DNA from: Streptomyces sp. DSM 110735
Lineage (GTDB): Bacteria > Actinomycetota > Actinomycetes > Streptomycetales > Streptomycetaceae
DNA: 64,000 nt
Assembly (NCBI RefSeq): GCF_016482685.1
Contig: NZ_JACYHF010000014.1
Coordinates: 94,924 to 158,923, forward strand
Direction: 5' to 3'
This document shows, piece after piece, positions 42,231 through 49,060 of the stretch. The stretch's first letter is position 1; every line of letters starts with the position of its first letter. The notes below the pieces were generated by a model that saw only the letters and a program-made list of their open reading frames with translations, ran no database searches and was not told the origin of the DNA. Made by a program: the position numbers and the translations under genes.

Positions 42231-42900
42231 ACCGCCCCGCGCGGCACAGGAACGGATAGCTGGCGGCTTCCGCGGCTGCCAGTTCCGCGTCGCCCACGCG
42301 GATCGCGTCCACCAGACGGGCGTGGTCCATGTGCGTCTCGGGGGTCAGCCCGTCGCTCACGTCGGCGCGCAGCCAGTCGCGCAGCACCTCGCCGAGATCG
42401 GCGTACATCGCCGTCATCACGTCGTTGTGCGAGGCGGCCACCACCGCCAGATGGAAGGTCGCGTCGGCCGCCACGAACGCCTCCGCCTCCCCGGTCTCCC
42501 ACGCCTCCTCGCGCCTGCCCAGGAGCGCGTCGAGCTGCTTGAGGTCCTTCTCGGTGCGCCGCGCCGCCGCCAGCCGCGCCGCCGCCGACTCCAGCGTGGA
42601 CCGCAGCTCCGCGATGTGCCGGGGATCGGCGTCCGCGAACCTGCGGTGCATGACGCCCGCCAGCTCGCTGGTCGCCACGACGTACGTCCCGGAGCCCTGG
42701 CGGATGTCCAGCAGACCGTTGTGCGCGAGCGCGCGGACCGCCTCGCGGACGGTGTTGCGGGCGACGCCGAGCTGCTCGACCAGTTCGGGCTCGGTCGGAA
42801 TGCGCGAGCCGACCGGCCACTCGCCGGAGGCGATCTGATTCCGCAGCTCGGCGATGACCTGCTCGGACAGCGCCGAACGTCGGGGGTGACTCAGGGGCAT
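42208..42900 (-). CDS. FadR/GntR-family transcriptional regulator
   Basis: A 230-residue regulator: an N-terminal winged helix (SEQVIAELRNQIASGEWPVGSRIPTEPELVEQLGVARNTVREAVRALAHNGLLDIRQGSGTYV) and a C-terminal all-helical FCD ligand domain from about residue 90 (ELRSTLESAAARLAAARR; histidine-rich ATFHLAVVAASHND). Members respond to carboxylates or acyl-CoAs. It is divergent from an MFS transporter, whose promoter carries likely operator sequence. ATG 42900. Confidence 0.92.
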   Translation of the reverse strand: MPLSHPRRSALSEQVIAELRNQIASGEWPVGSRIPTEPELVEQLGVARNTVREAVRALAHNGLLDIRQGSGTYVVATSELAGVMHRRFADADPRHIAELRSTLESAAARLAAARRTEKDLKQLDALLGRREEAWETGEAEAFVAADATFHLAVVAASHNDVMTAMYADLGEVLRDWLRADVSDGLTPETHMDHARLVDAIRVGDAELAAAEAASYPFLCRAGRFSAPSGG

Positions 42901-42944
42901 GGCACACCTTCGCACGCGAACGCGGGGTGCGACCGCTCCGGGGA

Positions 42945-42983
42945 TGGACAACCAATCATCCCATGATTCTATGATGGGTCTCA
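42945..42983 (+). promoter_or_regulatory. Leaderless promoter and likely GntR operator of the MFS gene
   Basis: TGGACA (42945-42950) and TATGAT (42970-42975) form a -35/-10 pair with a 19-bp spacer, and the -10 box ends 7 nt before the ATG at 42983, a leaderless geometry. Inverted repeats overlap it: ATCAT-CCC-ATGAT (42956-42968) is perfect, and CCCATGAT-TCT-ATGATGGG is near-perfect. These AT-rich half-sites are the best candidates for the divergent FadR-type regulator. Confidence 0.6.
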
Positions 42984-44287
42984 TGGCGAGTGAAGAGACC
43001 GGAACCGTGACGACCCGTACGGAGACGCCGGTGCCCGCGCGCGACACGGCCGGACGGGACGTGTCGTCCCCGCGCGCGTGGATGACGCGGCTGCTGGTCG
43101 TCGGCATCGTGCTGTCCGCGCTGAACCTGCGCCCGGCCATCACCAGCCTCGGCGCGCTCCTGGAGGAGGTCCGCGACGGGCTCGGCATGAGCGGCAGCGT
43201 GGCGGGTCTGCTGACCTCCGTACCCCCGCTGTGCTTCGCGGTCTTCGGCGCCACCGCGCCCCGCCTCGCCCGCCGCTTCGGTCTGGGCGCCGTGGTCTGC
43301 GCGGGCATGACCGCCATCACCGCGGGACTCCTGATCCGCCCCTTCGCCGGGAGCACCCCCGGCTTCCTCGCCGCCAGCGCGCTCGCCCTCATGGGCATCG
43401 CCGTCAGCAACGTCCTGATGCCGGTCATCGTCAAGCGCTGGTTCCCGGACCGAGTGGGCTCCATGACGGGTCTGTACTCCATGGCGCTCGCCGCGGGCAC
43501 GGCGGTCGCGGCGGCGGTCGCCGTCCCCCTGGCCCACGCACTCGGCGGCTGGCAGCAGGGGCTCGCCATCTGGGCGGCACTGGCGGGCGCGGCGATCCTG
43601 CCGTGGCTGCCGCTGGTCAGGAAGCGGGAGGAGGGCGCACGCGCCGGTGCCCCCGAGGGAGCCGCTCCGCAGGCGCCGAGCCCCGCGGCGCAGCACGCGC
43701 CCCTCCGCATCGCCCGCAGCCGTACCGCCTGGGCGCTCGCCGTGTTCTTCGGGCTCCAGGCGACCGGGGCGTACATCACCATGGGCTGGATGCCGCAGAT
43801 CTTCCGGGACGCGGGCGTACCGGCGGGCACGGCGGGCGTCCTGCTCGCGGTCACCATGGTGATGGGCGTGCCTCTGGCGTTCGTCATCCCGAGGGTCGCC
43901 GCCCGGCTGCCCCACCAGGGTCCGATCGTGCTGACCCTCGGCGCGTGCGGTCTCGCGGGCTACGCCGGTCTCTACCTCGCGCCCGCCTCCGGCGCCTGGG
44001 CGTGGGCGCTGCTGCTGGGCGTCTCCAACTGTGCGTTCCCGCTCGCGCTGACCATGGTCGGCATGCGGGCGCGCAGCGGCGCGGGCGTGGCTCAGTTGTC
44101 CGCGTTCGCGCAGAGCACCGGCTATCTGATCTCGATCCCGGGTCCGCTCCTTGTCGGCGTGCTCTACCAGCGCAGCGGCGGCTGGGGCGTACCGCTCGCC
44201 CTGATGGCGGGGCTCATGGTGCCGCAGATGATCGTCGGCGTCCTCGCGGGCCGCGACCGCACGGTGGAGGACGAGGCGGCCCGCTGA
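42983..44287 (+). CDS. CynX/NimT-type MFS transporter
   Basis: A 434-residue major facilitator with about 12 helices and a hydrophilic linker mid-protein (PLVRKREEGARAGAPEGAAPQAPSP). ALNLRPAITSLGALLEEVRDGLGMSGSVAGLLTSVPPLCFAVFG near the N-terminus is a signature of the CynX/NimT subfamily (cyanate/2-nitroimidazole type). ATG 42983 was chosen since it sits 7 nt after a TATGAT; two ATGs at 42971/42974 have no ribosome-binding site either. Divergent GntR regulator; followed by a 39-aa peptide gene. Confidence 0.92.
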   Translation: MASEETGTVTTRTETPVPARDTAGRDVSSPRAWMTRLLVVGIVLSALNLRPAITSLGALLEEVRDGLGMSGSVAGLLTSVPPLCFAVFGATAPRLARRFGLGAVVCAGMTAITAGLLIRPFAGSTPGFLAASALALMGIAVSNVLMPVIVKRWFPDRVGSMTGLYSMALAAGTAVAAAVAVPLAHALGGWQQGLAIWAALAGAAILPWLPLVRKREEGARAGAPEGAAPQAPSPAAQHAPLRIARSRTAWALAVFFGLQATGAYITMGWMPQIFRDAGVPAGTAGVLLAVTMVMGVPLAFVIPRVAARLPHQGPIVLTLGACGLAGYAGLYLAPASGAWAWALLLGVSNCAFPLALTMVGMRARSGAGVAQLSAFAQSTGYLISIPGPLLVGVLYQRSGGWGVPLALMAGLMVPQMIVGVLAGRDRTVEDEAAR

Positions 44288-44335
44288 GCCGCCCCCGCCG
44301 GACTTGTACCGGACGAAGGGTGCGAGACTGACGCC

Positions 44336-44455
44336 ATGCAGCCTGTGCTCGACCCGAACCCGAAGAACGGCCAGAAGAAGATGCTCCTCGTCTTCGGCTC
44401 GTTCCTCGCCCTCTTCGTGATCATCGGCATCATCGCGACGATCGCCTCGCCCTGA
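44336..44455 (+). CDS. SGM_5486-type transporter-associated small membrane peptide
   Basis: A 39-residue single-helix peptide: MQPVLDPNPKNGQKK followed by a hydrophobic helix of about 22 residues (MLLVFGSFLALFVIIGIIAT). I recognise this N-terminal pattern as the small Streptomyces family found after MFS exporters and named 'SGM_5486 family transporter-associated protein'. It lies 48 bp past the MFS gene. Its function is unknown; the recurring placement suggests it stabilises or regulates the transporter. Confidence 0.85.
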   Translation: MQPVLDPNPKNGQKKMLLVFGSFLALFVIIGIIATIASP

Positions 44456-44565
44456 GTCCCACCCGGAGGTGGGGCTGACCCCCCATCCCCTAGGGGACGA
44501 GACTCAGGGTCAAGTGGGTGGCTTTCCCGATGGGCCCACGGACGGTGATTCCGTAACTTCGAAGT

Positions 44566-44590
44566 GTGCCGCGACGCGGGGTCGCGGCAC
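44566..44590. promoter_or_regulatory. Perfect hairpin in the leader of the 68-aa membrane protein gene
   Basis: GTGCCGCGAC (44566-44575) pairs perfectly with GTCGCGGCAC (44581-44590) over a 5-nt loop. It ends 27 nt before the ATG at 44618. It could be an attenuator, an mRNA stabiliser, or the terminator of the upstream 39-aa gene. Confidence 0.6.
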
Positions 44591-44617
44591 CCGCTGCGAA
44601 GACCGACGGAGGCGACC

Positions 44618-44824
44618 ATGTCCGTCCGCACCCACCCCCGGACCCACCCGGCGACCACGGGCGCCGACGGCACGCGACTGCCCTGGTGGGCCCTGGCGCT
44701 GCCCGTGCCGGCGTTCGCCCTCCTGCTCGCGCTGATACTGAACCCGTCCGACGCCCACGCGGCCACCGGCGAACCCGTGATCGCCCATCTCGTCGAACAG
44801 ATACGCACACTCCTCGTACGGTGA
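44618..44824 (+). CDS. Small membrane protein
   Basis: A 68-residue protein with one helix at residues 20-42 (RLPWWALALPVPAFALLLALILNP), a basic N-terminus and a short C-terminal amphipathic helix (VIAHLVEQIRTLLV). ATG 44618 has GGAGG upstream. It follows a strong leader hairpin. Family unknown to me; Streptomyces genomes hold many like it. Confidence 0.7.
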   Translation: MSVRTHPRTHPATTGADGTRLPWWALALPVPAFALLLALILNPSDAHAATGEPVIAHLVEQIRTLLVR

Positions 44825-44914
44825 GACCACGGTGTGCGAGACCCTCGCTCGTACGGTGAATCCGCATGTCAACTCCCTGCGCCAGGGCACATCTTTCGTG
44901 CGAAGCTGGGTGCC

Positions 44915-45433
44915 ATGAGCGTCGCTGAACCCCGCAGGATCGTCCTCTTCCGCCATGCGAAAGCCGACTGGCCCCAGGTGTCCGACCACGAGCGCCCGCT
45001 TGCCGAGCGGGGCCGCACGGACGCCACGGTCGCGGGCAGCAGACTGGCCGACACCGGCCTCGCCTTCGACCTGGCCGTCTGCTCCACCGCCCTGCGGACC
45101 CGCGAGACGTGGAAGCTCGCCGTCCACGAGCTGGAACACCGCCCGAGGACGGTCTACGAGGACCGGGTCTACAACGCCTCCCCCGGCGAGCTGATCGCCG
45201 TGCTCAACGAGACCCCGGACGACGTGCGCACGCTGATCCTCATCGGCCACAACCCCGGCATCCACCACCTGGCCGACCTCCTGGCCGGTTCCTCGGAGGG
45301 CGACGCCCGCGAGCGCATGAACCGCCGGGGCTTCCCCGCCGCCGGTTTCGCGGTGCTGTCCTACGACGGCGACTGGAAGAACCTGGAACCGGGCAAGGCG
45401 GTGCTGACCGAGTACTGGGCGCCGTCGGAGTGA
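44915..45433 (+). CDS. SixA-type phosphohistidine phosphatase
   Basis: A 172-residue histidine phosphatase. RIVLFRHAKADWPQ carries the RHG-type motif (RHA) with catalytic His, and LILIGHNPGIHHLADLL the second His. DHERPLAERGRTDA is the typical intermediate segment. E. coli SixA dephosphorylates HPr and ArcB histidines. ATG 44915. Converges on serB across a strong shared terminator. Confidence 0.9.
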   Translation: MSVAEPRRIVLFRHAKADWPQVSDHERPLAERGRTDATVAGSRLADTGLAFDLAVCSTALRTRETWKLAVHELEHRPRTVYEDRVYNASPGELIAVLNETPDDVRTLILIGHNPGIHHLADLLAGSSEGDARERMNRRGFPAAGFAVLSYDGDWKNLEPGKAVLTEYWAPSE

Positions 45434-45443
45434 CGGAAACCGA

Positions 45444-45484
45444 CGAAGGGGTCCCGCGCCACAAGCGGCGCAGGGACCCCTTCG
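45444..45484. terminator. Bidirectional terminator between sixA and serB
   Basis: CGAAGGGGTCCC (45444-45455) pairs with GGGACCCCTTCG (45473-45484); an inner GCGCC/GGCGC extends the stem. It lies 10 bp past the sixA stop and 13 bp past the serB stop. Confidence 0.9.
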
Positions 45485-45497
45485 TGTTGCCCTGGTG

Positions 45498-46721
45498 CTA
45501 GTCCTCGTCGTGGGTCTCGGCGGCCTCGACCTCTTCACGGGTGACGCCGAGGAGGTAGAGGACGGTGTCGAGGAAGGGGACGTTCACGGCGGTGTGCGCG
45601 GCTTCGCGGACGACCGGCTTGGCGTTGAAGGCGACGCCGAGCCCGGCGGCGTTCAGCATGTCGAGGTCGTTGGCGCCGTCACCGATGGCCACGGTCTGCG
45701 CCAGCGGCACGCCCGCCTCGGCGGCGAACCGGCGCAGCAACCGCGCCTTGCCCGCCCGGTCCACGATCTCCCCGGTGACCCGCCCGGTCAGCTTGCCGTC
45801 CTCGATCTCCAAGGTGTTCGCCTGGGCGAAGTCCAGCCCCAGCCGCTCCTTCAGATCATCGGTGACCTGCGTGAACCCACCGGAGACGACTCCGACCTGA
45901 TACCCGAGCCGCTTGAGCGTACGGATCAAGGTCCGCGCCCCCGGCGTCAGCCGTACCTGATCGCGCACCTTCTCCACCACCGAGGCGTCCAGCCCCTTCA
46001 GCAGCGCGACCCGGGCATGCAGCGACTGCTCGAAGTCCAGCTCCCCCCGCATCGCGGCGGCGGTCACCTCGGCGACCTCCGCCTCACACCCCGCGTGCGC
46101 CGCGAACAGCTCGATGACCTCGTCCTGGATCAGCGTGGAGTCCACATCCATCACCACGAGCCGCTGCGCCCGCCGATGCAGCCCCGCCGAAACGACGGCG
46201 ATGTCGACCCCCAGCGCCGACGCACTCGCGGCGAGCGCACTCCGCAGCGACCCGGTCTCCACACCGGAAACGGCGAACTCGACAGCGGTGACGGGGTACT
46301 TGGCCAGCCGGAAAATCCGGTCGATGTTCCCCCCGGCCTGCGCTATCCGCGCGGCGATGGCGGCGGTGGACTCGGCGGTGAGCGGATGCCCCAGCACGGT
46401 GACGAGCGACCGCCCGACCCCCCGAGGACGGTTGTCCCCGTGCCCCGAAATGATCTCGGCCTGCATCTTCATCGACTCGGCCCAGCTATGCACAGTGGCC
46501 CGCAGATCCCCCTCAAGCCCCACCGGCGGCGCCGACACCAGCGCACACAGCACCAGCCGTCCCCGCGTGACAACCTGCTCGATATCAACCACATCGACCC
46601 GAAACGCGGCCAACGTGTCAAACAGCCCGGCCGTGATCCCGGGCCGGTCCTTCCCGAATATCTTCACCAGCAGAGTCGGGTCGTCAACAGCCTGCAAAGC
46701 GGCATTCTGCGTAGCGCTCAT
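45498..46721 (-). CDS. serB: Phosphoserine phosphatase SerB (ACT-HAD)
   Basis: Last step of serine synthesis, 407 residues. An N-terminal ACT domain opens with LLVKIFGKDRPGITAGLFDTLAAF, and a second ACT-like unit spans about residues 105-170. The HAD catalytic domain starts RLVVMDVDSTLIQDEVIELFAAHAG near residue 187 (DxDST nucleophile), with VGVVSGGFTQV as motif II and IGDGANDLDMLNAAGLGVAFNAKP as motif III. ATG 46721 has GGAGGGACC. Confidence 0.97.
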   Translation of the reverse strand: MSATQNAALQAVDDPTLLVKIFGKDRPGITAGLFDTLAAFRVDVVDIEQVVTRGRLVLCALVSAPPVGLEGDLRATVHSWAESMKMQAEIISGHGDNRPRGVGRSLVTVLGHPLTAESTAAIAARIAQAGGNIDRIFRLAKYPVTAVEFAVSGVETGSLRSALAASASALGVDIAVVSAGLHRRAQRLVVMDVDSTLIQDEVIELFAAHAGCEAEVAEVTAAAMRGELDFEQSLHARVALLKGLDASVVEKVRDQVRLTPGARTLIRTLKRLGYQVGVVSGGFTQVTDDLKERLGLDFAQANTLEIEDGKLTGRVTGEIVDRAGKARLLRRFAAEAGVPLAQTVAIGDGANDLDMLNAAGLGVAFNAKPVVREAAHTAVNVPFLDTVLYLLGVTREEVEAAETHDED

Positions 46722-47224
46722 GGTCCCTCCACCGTATCCGCCCCCCACCACCCCCCGCCTCCGGGTCCACCACCCGGACCGCACCGCTCCACGAGGGCAA
46801 GCGGCGGCAGCAACCTCTGACACCAGGAGCGCCGCCCCCAGCAAAGACCAGCGCTCCGGGGACGCTCCCCCGTAGCACTCCGGAGGCGGGCGCGAAAGCG
46901 CACCGCACCCGCCCAACGCGACGCCCGCCGCCCACCCACCCCGTACGCGAAGCGACGCCGCAGCCACGTACGGCGATAAAGGGACGCGACGGGGGGCCGC
47001 TCCGCAAAGCGACCACGCACCGCACCTGCCAACGCGACGAACGCCGCCCCCACCCCCGCCCGAAACGGTGCTGGGGCCGCGTACGGCGGTGAGGGGACGT
47101 GGCGGGGGGTGTCCGCCCGCAGCGGCCGGCGAAAACTCAGGGTGCCCATGTCAGCAGGCAGACCGCCGGACCGAGGACGGATACCCCCCGCCGCGGCCCC
47201 GCCCCCCACCGAACCGCAGGCGCG
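46722..47224. other. Gene-free spacer with a diverged ~115-bp tandem duplication
   Basis: No gene is visible in these 500 bp. Two diverged copies of one segment are: CACCGCACCCGCCCAACGCG at 46901 recurs as CACCGCACC-TGCC-AACGCG at 47018, and CGTACGGCGATAAAGGGACG at 46967 recurs as CGTACGGCGGTGAGGGGACG at 47080. The period is 113-117 bp. The spacer must hold the serB promoter; no clear -10/-35 pair stood out. Confidence 0.7.
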
Positions 47225-49006
47225 TCAGCCACCCGGCTCCCGAGGCGGGGGAGGCGGCGGACCCGGATCGGACGCCCCCGAGGACCGGTGCCGGCGCCGA
47301 GGCGGCGGCGGAAGCGTAGGACTGGCGACAGTAGGCGCCCCGGACACATCGTCCCCACCCGACACCGGCGGCACCTCCGGCAACCGGAGATACGGGTTCG
47401 TATCAGGATTCGGCGCCCGATAGGGCGGACTAGGCGAATAGGGCCCACCCACCGCCCCCGGAACCGAACTGCGACCCGCCCCCACCCGCCGCCCCACAAC
47501 CCAACCCCCCAAGACCCCCGCAACTCCACCCCACACCACCCCCGCCACCACCGCCACCCCCACCCGCCCCCGCAACTCCACCCCCGTACCAAAGGCATCG
47601 AACCCCAGCACAGACAGAGACGCGTCCACCGACGTACCGGTGAGCCAGACAAGAACCGGCAAGGCAACACCCGTAGCCACCCCGAGCCGAACCCCGCACC
47701 ACAAGACAATGCGCCGCGTACCCGAAGGAGTACGCACAGCGGTCAGCACCCCCGCCCCCACCATCAACAACCCCGCCCCCACGGCAAGCAACCACACCCG
47801 CCCGTCCAGCTCCGCCAACCGCCCCACGGTGACGGCCCGCCCGGGGGAGCCGGTCAGAAACTGGTCGACGGGGTGCGGAAGCACCATCCGCAGAACCCCG
47901 CCGGCCCTGCCGTCCCACGGCACGAACAACCCCAACGGCACAGCGAGCCAAGCCCCATTGGGCGCCCCCAGCAGCGCCGCCCCCACAACCCGCCCCGGAT
48001 GATCGTCCCCCACCGCCGCGTACCCGGCAGCCGCCACCCCCGCCCCCACGGCGACCAGCAACACGGTGACCACAGCGGACACCGCAGGCCGCACCACTCG
48101 CCGCACGGGCTCCCACCCCGCGGGCAGCGAAGTACGGCGGGACGCCAGAAGCGCGACGACGAGTACACCGATACACCACCCCACCCCACCAAGCACCGTA
48201 GGAACGAGGTCCACCACGAACCGGACCGCCACCTCCGCCCGCGCCAGATCCCCCACCCGATCCGACACGAGCCCCCCGAGCCACCCCCCACCCCCCGCAA
48301 CGCGGCGCAGCCCGAGGTCACCCCCGTCGAGCCTGACAACCCCCCGCCCCACCCACGAGATCCCCAGCACCGCGCTCCCGAAGAGCACCACCAACACACC
48401 GGCCCGCAGGACCAGTTCACGCCAGGAACCCGCACCCGCACCCGCACCCCCCACCCCCCGCAGGGACCGCAGAAAGAAGAACCCCAGCACCACCGCCCCC
48501 ACCAGACTCACGCCCAACGGCGTTGCCTGAAAGGCGACATGAGCCTCAGCCCCCGTCATCCCGAAGGCGGACACATCCACGGACGGCGAGACAGAACCCC
48601 CCACCGCGAGCGCCACGACCGCCGCCGTGAGCGCCCCCAACGACCCCCGGGCATCCGCCCCGACGAGATGCAGTCCGAGCGCCGCCGTACCCCCCATCCC
48701 GACGACCGCCCACCCGACCCCCGCGACAGCGGAAAGAACCGCGTCCCCCCAGGGCAGCGAACGCCCCCGCCCCGAACCCCCGTTGACCCCACCCCGCGCA
48801 GAACCCGCAGAACCCACAGAACCCACGCCAGACCCCCCAGCCCCACCCCCGCGACCCGCCGGAGGCACCCCGTCGGGATTACCACTTTCCGACCCGTTTT
48901 CCACCCCGTCAACGGCGCGAGCCGCAGCGCACGCAAGCACACGGCGCCCGGACCGGATTGGGACGACAGCCCTCCGCCTGGAATAGTTCCCCACGATGTT
49001 CGACAT
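47225..49006 (-). CDS. Streptophobe-family membrane protein
   Basis: A 593-residue protein with about nine to eleven Gly/Ala/Val-rich helices, flanked by disordered Gly/Pro ends (N-terminal 80 residues; the C-terminal 80 are Pro/Arg-rich). Examples of helices are VLSAVAGVGWAVVGMGGTAALGL and FFFLRSLRG after VGAVVLGF. I recognise it as the Streptomyces-specific 'streptophobe' group, named for extreme hydrophobicity; function unknown. It is divergent from the FHA-ABC transporter across a 54-bp gap, so the two probably share a control region. Confidence 0.75.
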   Translation of the reverse strand: MSNIVGNYSRRRAVVPIRSGRRVLACAAARAVDGVENGSESGNPDGVPPAGRGGGAGGSGVGSVGSAGSARGGVNGGSGRGRSLPWGDAVLSAVAGVGWAVVGMGGTAALGLHLVGADARGSLGALTAAVVALAVGGSVSPSVDVSAFGMTGAEAHVAFQATPLGVSLVGAVVLGFFFLRSLRGVGGAGAGAGSWRELVLRAGVLVVLFGSAVLGISWVGRGVVRLDGGDLGLRRVAGGGGWLGGLVSDRVGDLARAEVAVRFVVDLVPTVLGGVGWCIGVLVVALLASRRTSLPAGWEPVRRVVRPAVSAVVTVLLVAVGAGVAAAGYAAVGDDHPGRVVGAALLGAPNGAWLAVPLGLFVPWDGRAGGVLRMVLPHPVDQFLTGSPGRAVTVGRLAELDGRVWLLAVGAGLLMVGAGVLTAVRTPSGTRRIVLWCGVRLGVATGVALPVLVWLTGTSVDASLSVLGFDAFGTGVELRGRVGVAVVAGVVWGGVAGVLGGWVVGRRVGAGRSSVPGAVGGPYSPSPPYRAPNPDTNPYLRLPEVPPVSGGDDVSGAPTVASPTLPPPPRRRHRSSGASDPGPPPPPPREPGG

Positions 49007-49060
49007 CCCTAAACTCCCTGTGTCGGGGGTAATTCGGGGGACAACTCAGTGGGGCATGGA

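Noticed and set aside
47099..49012. A 637-codon Pro/His/Arg-rich plus-strand frame over the streptophobe gene
   Set aside because: Antisense shadow of a Gly/Val-rich membrane protein; composition mirrors the other strand.
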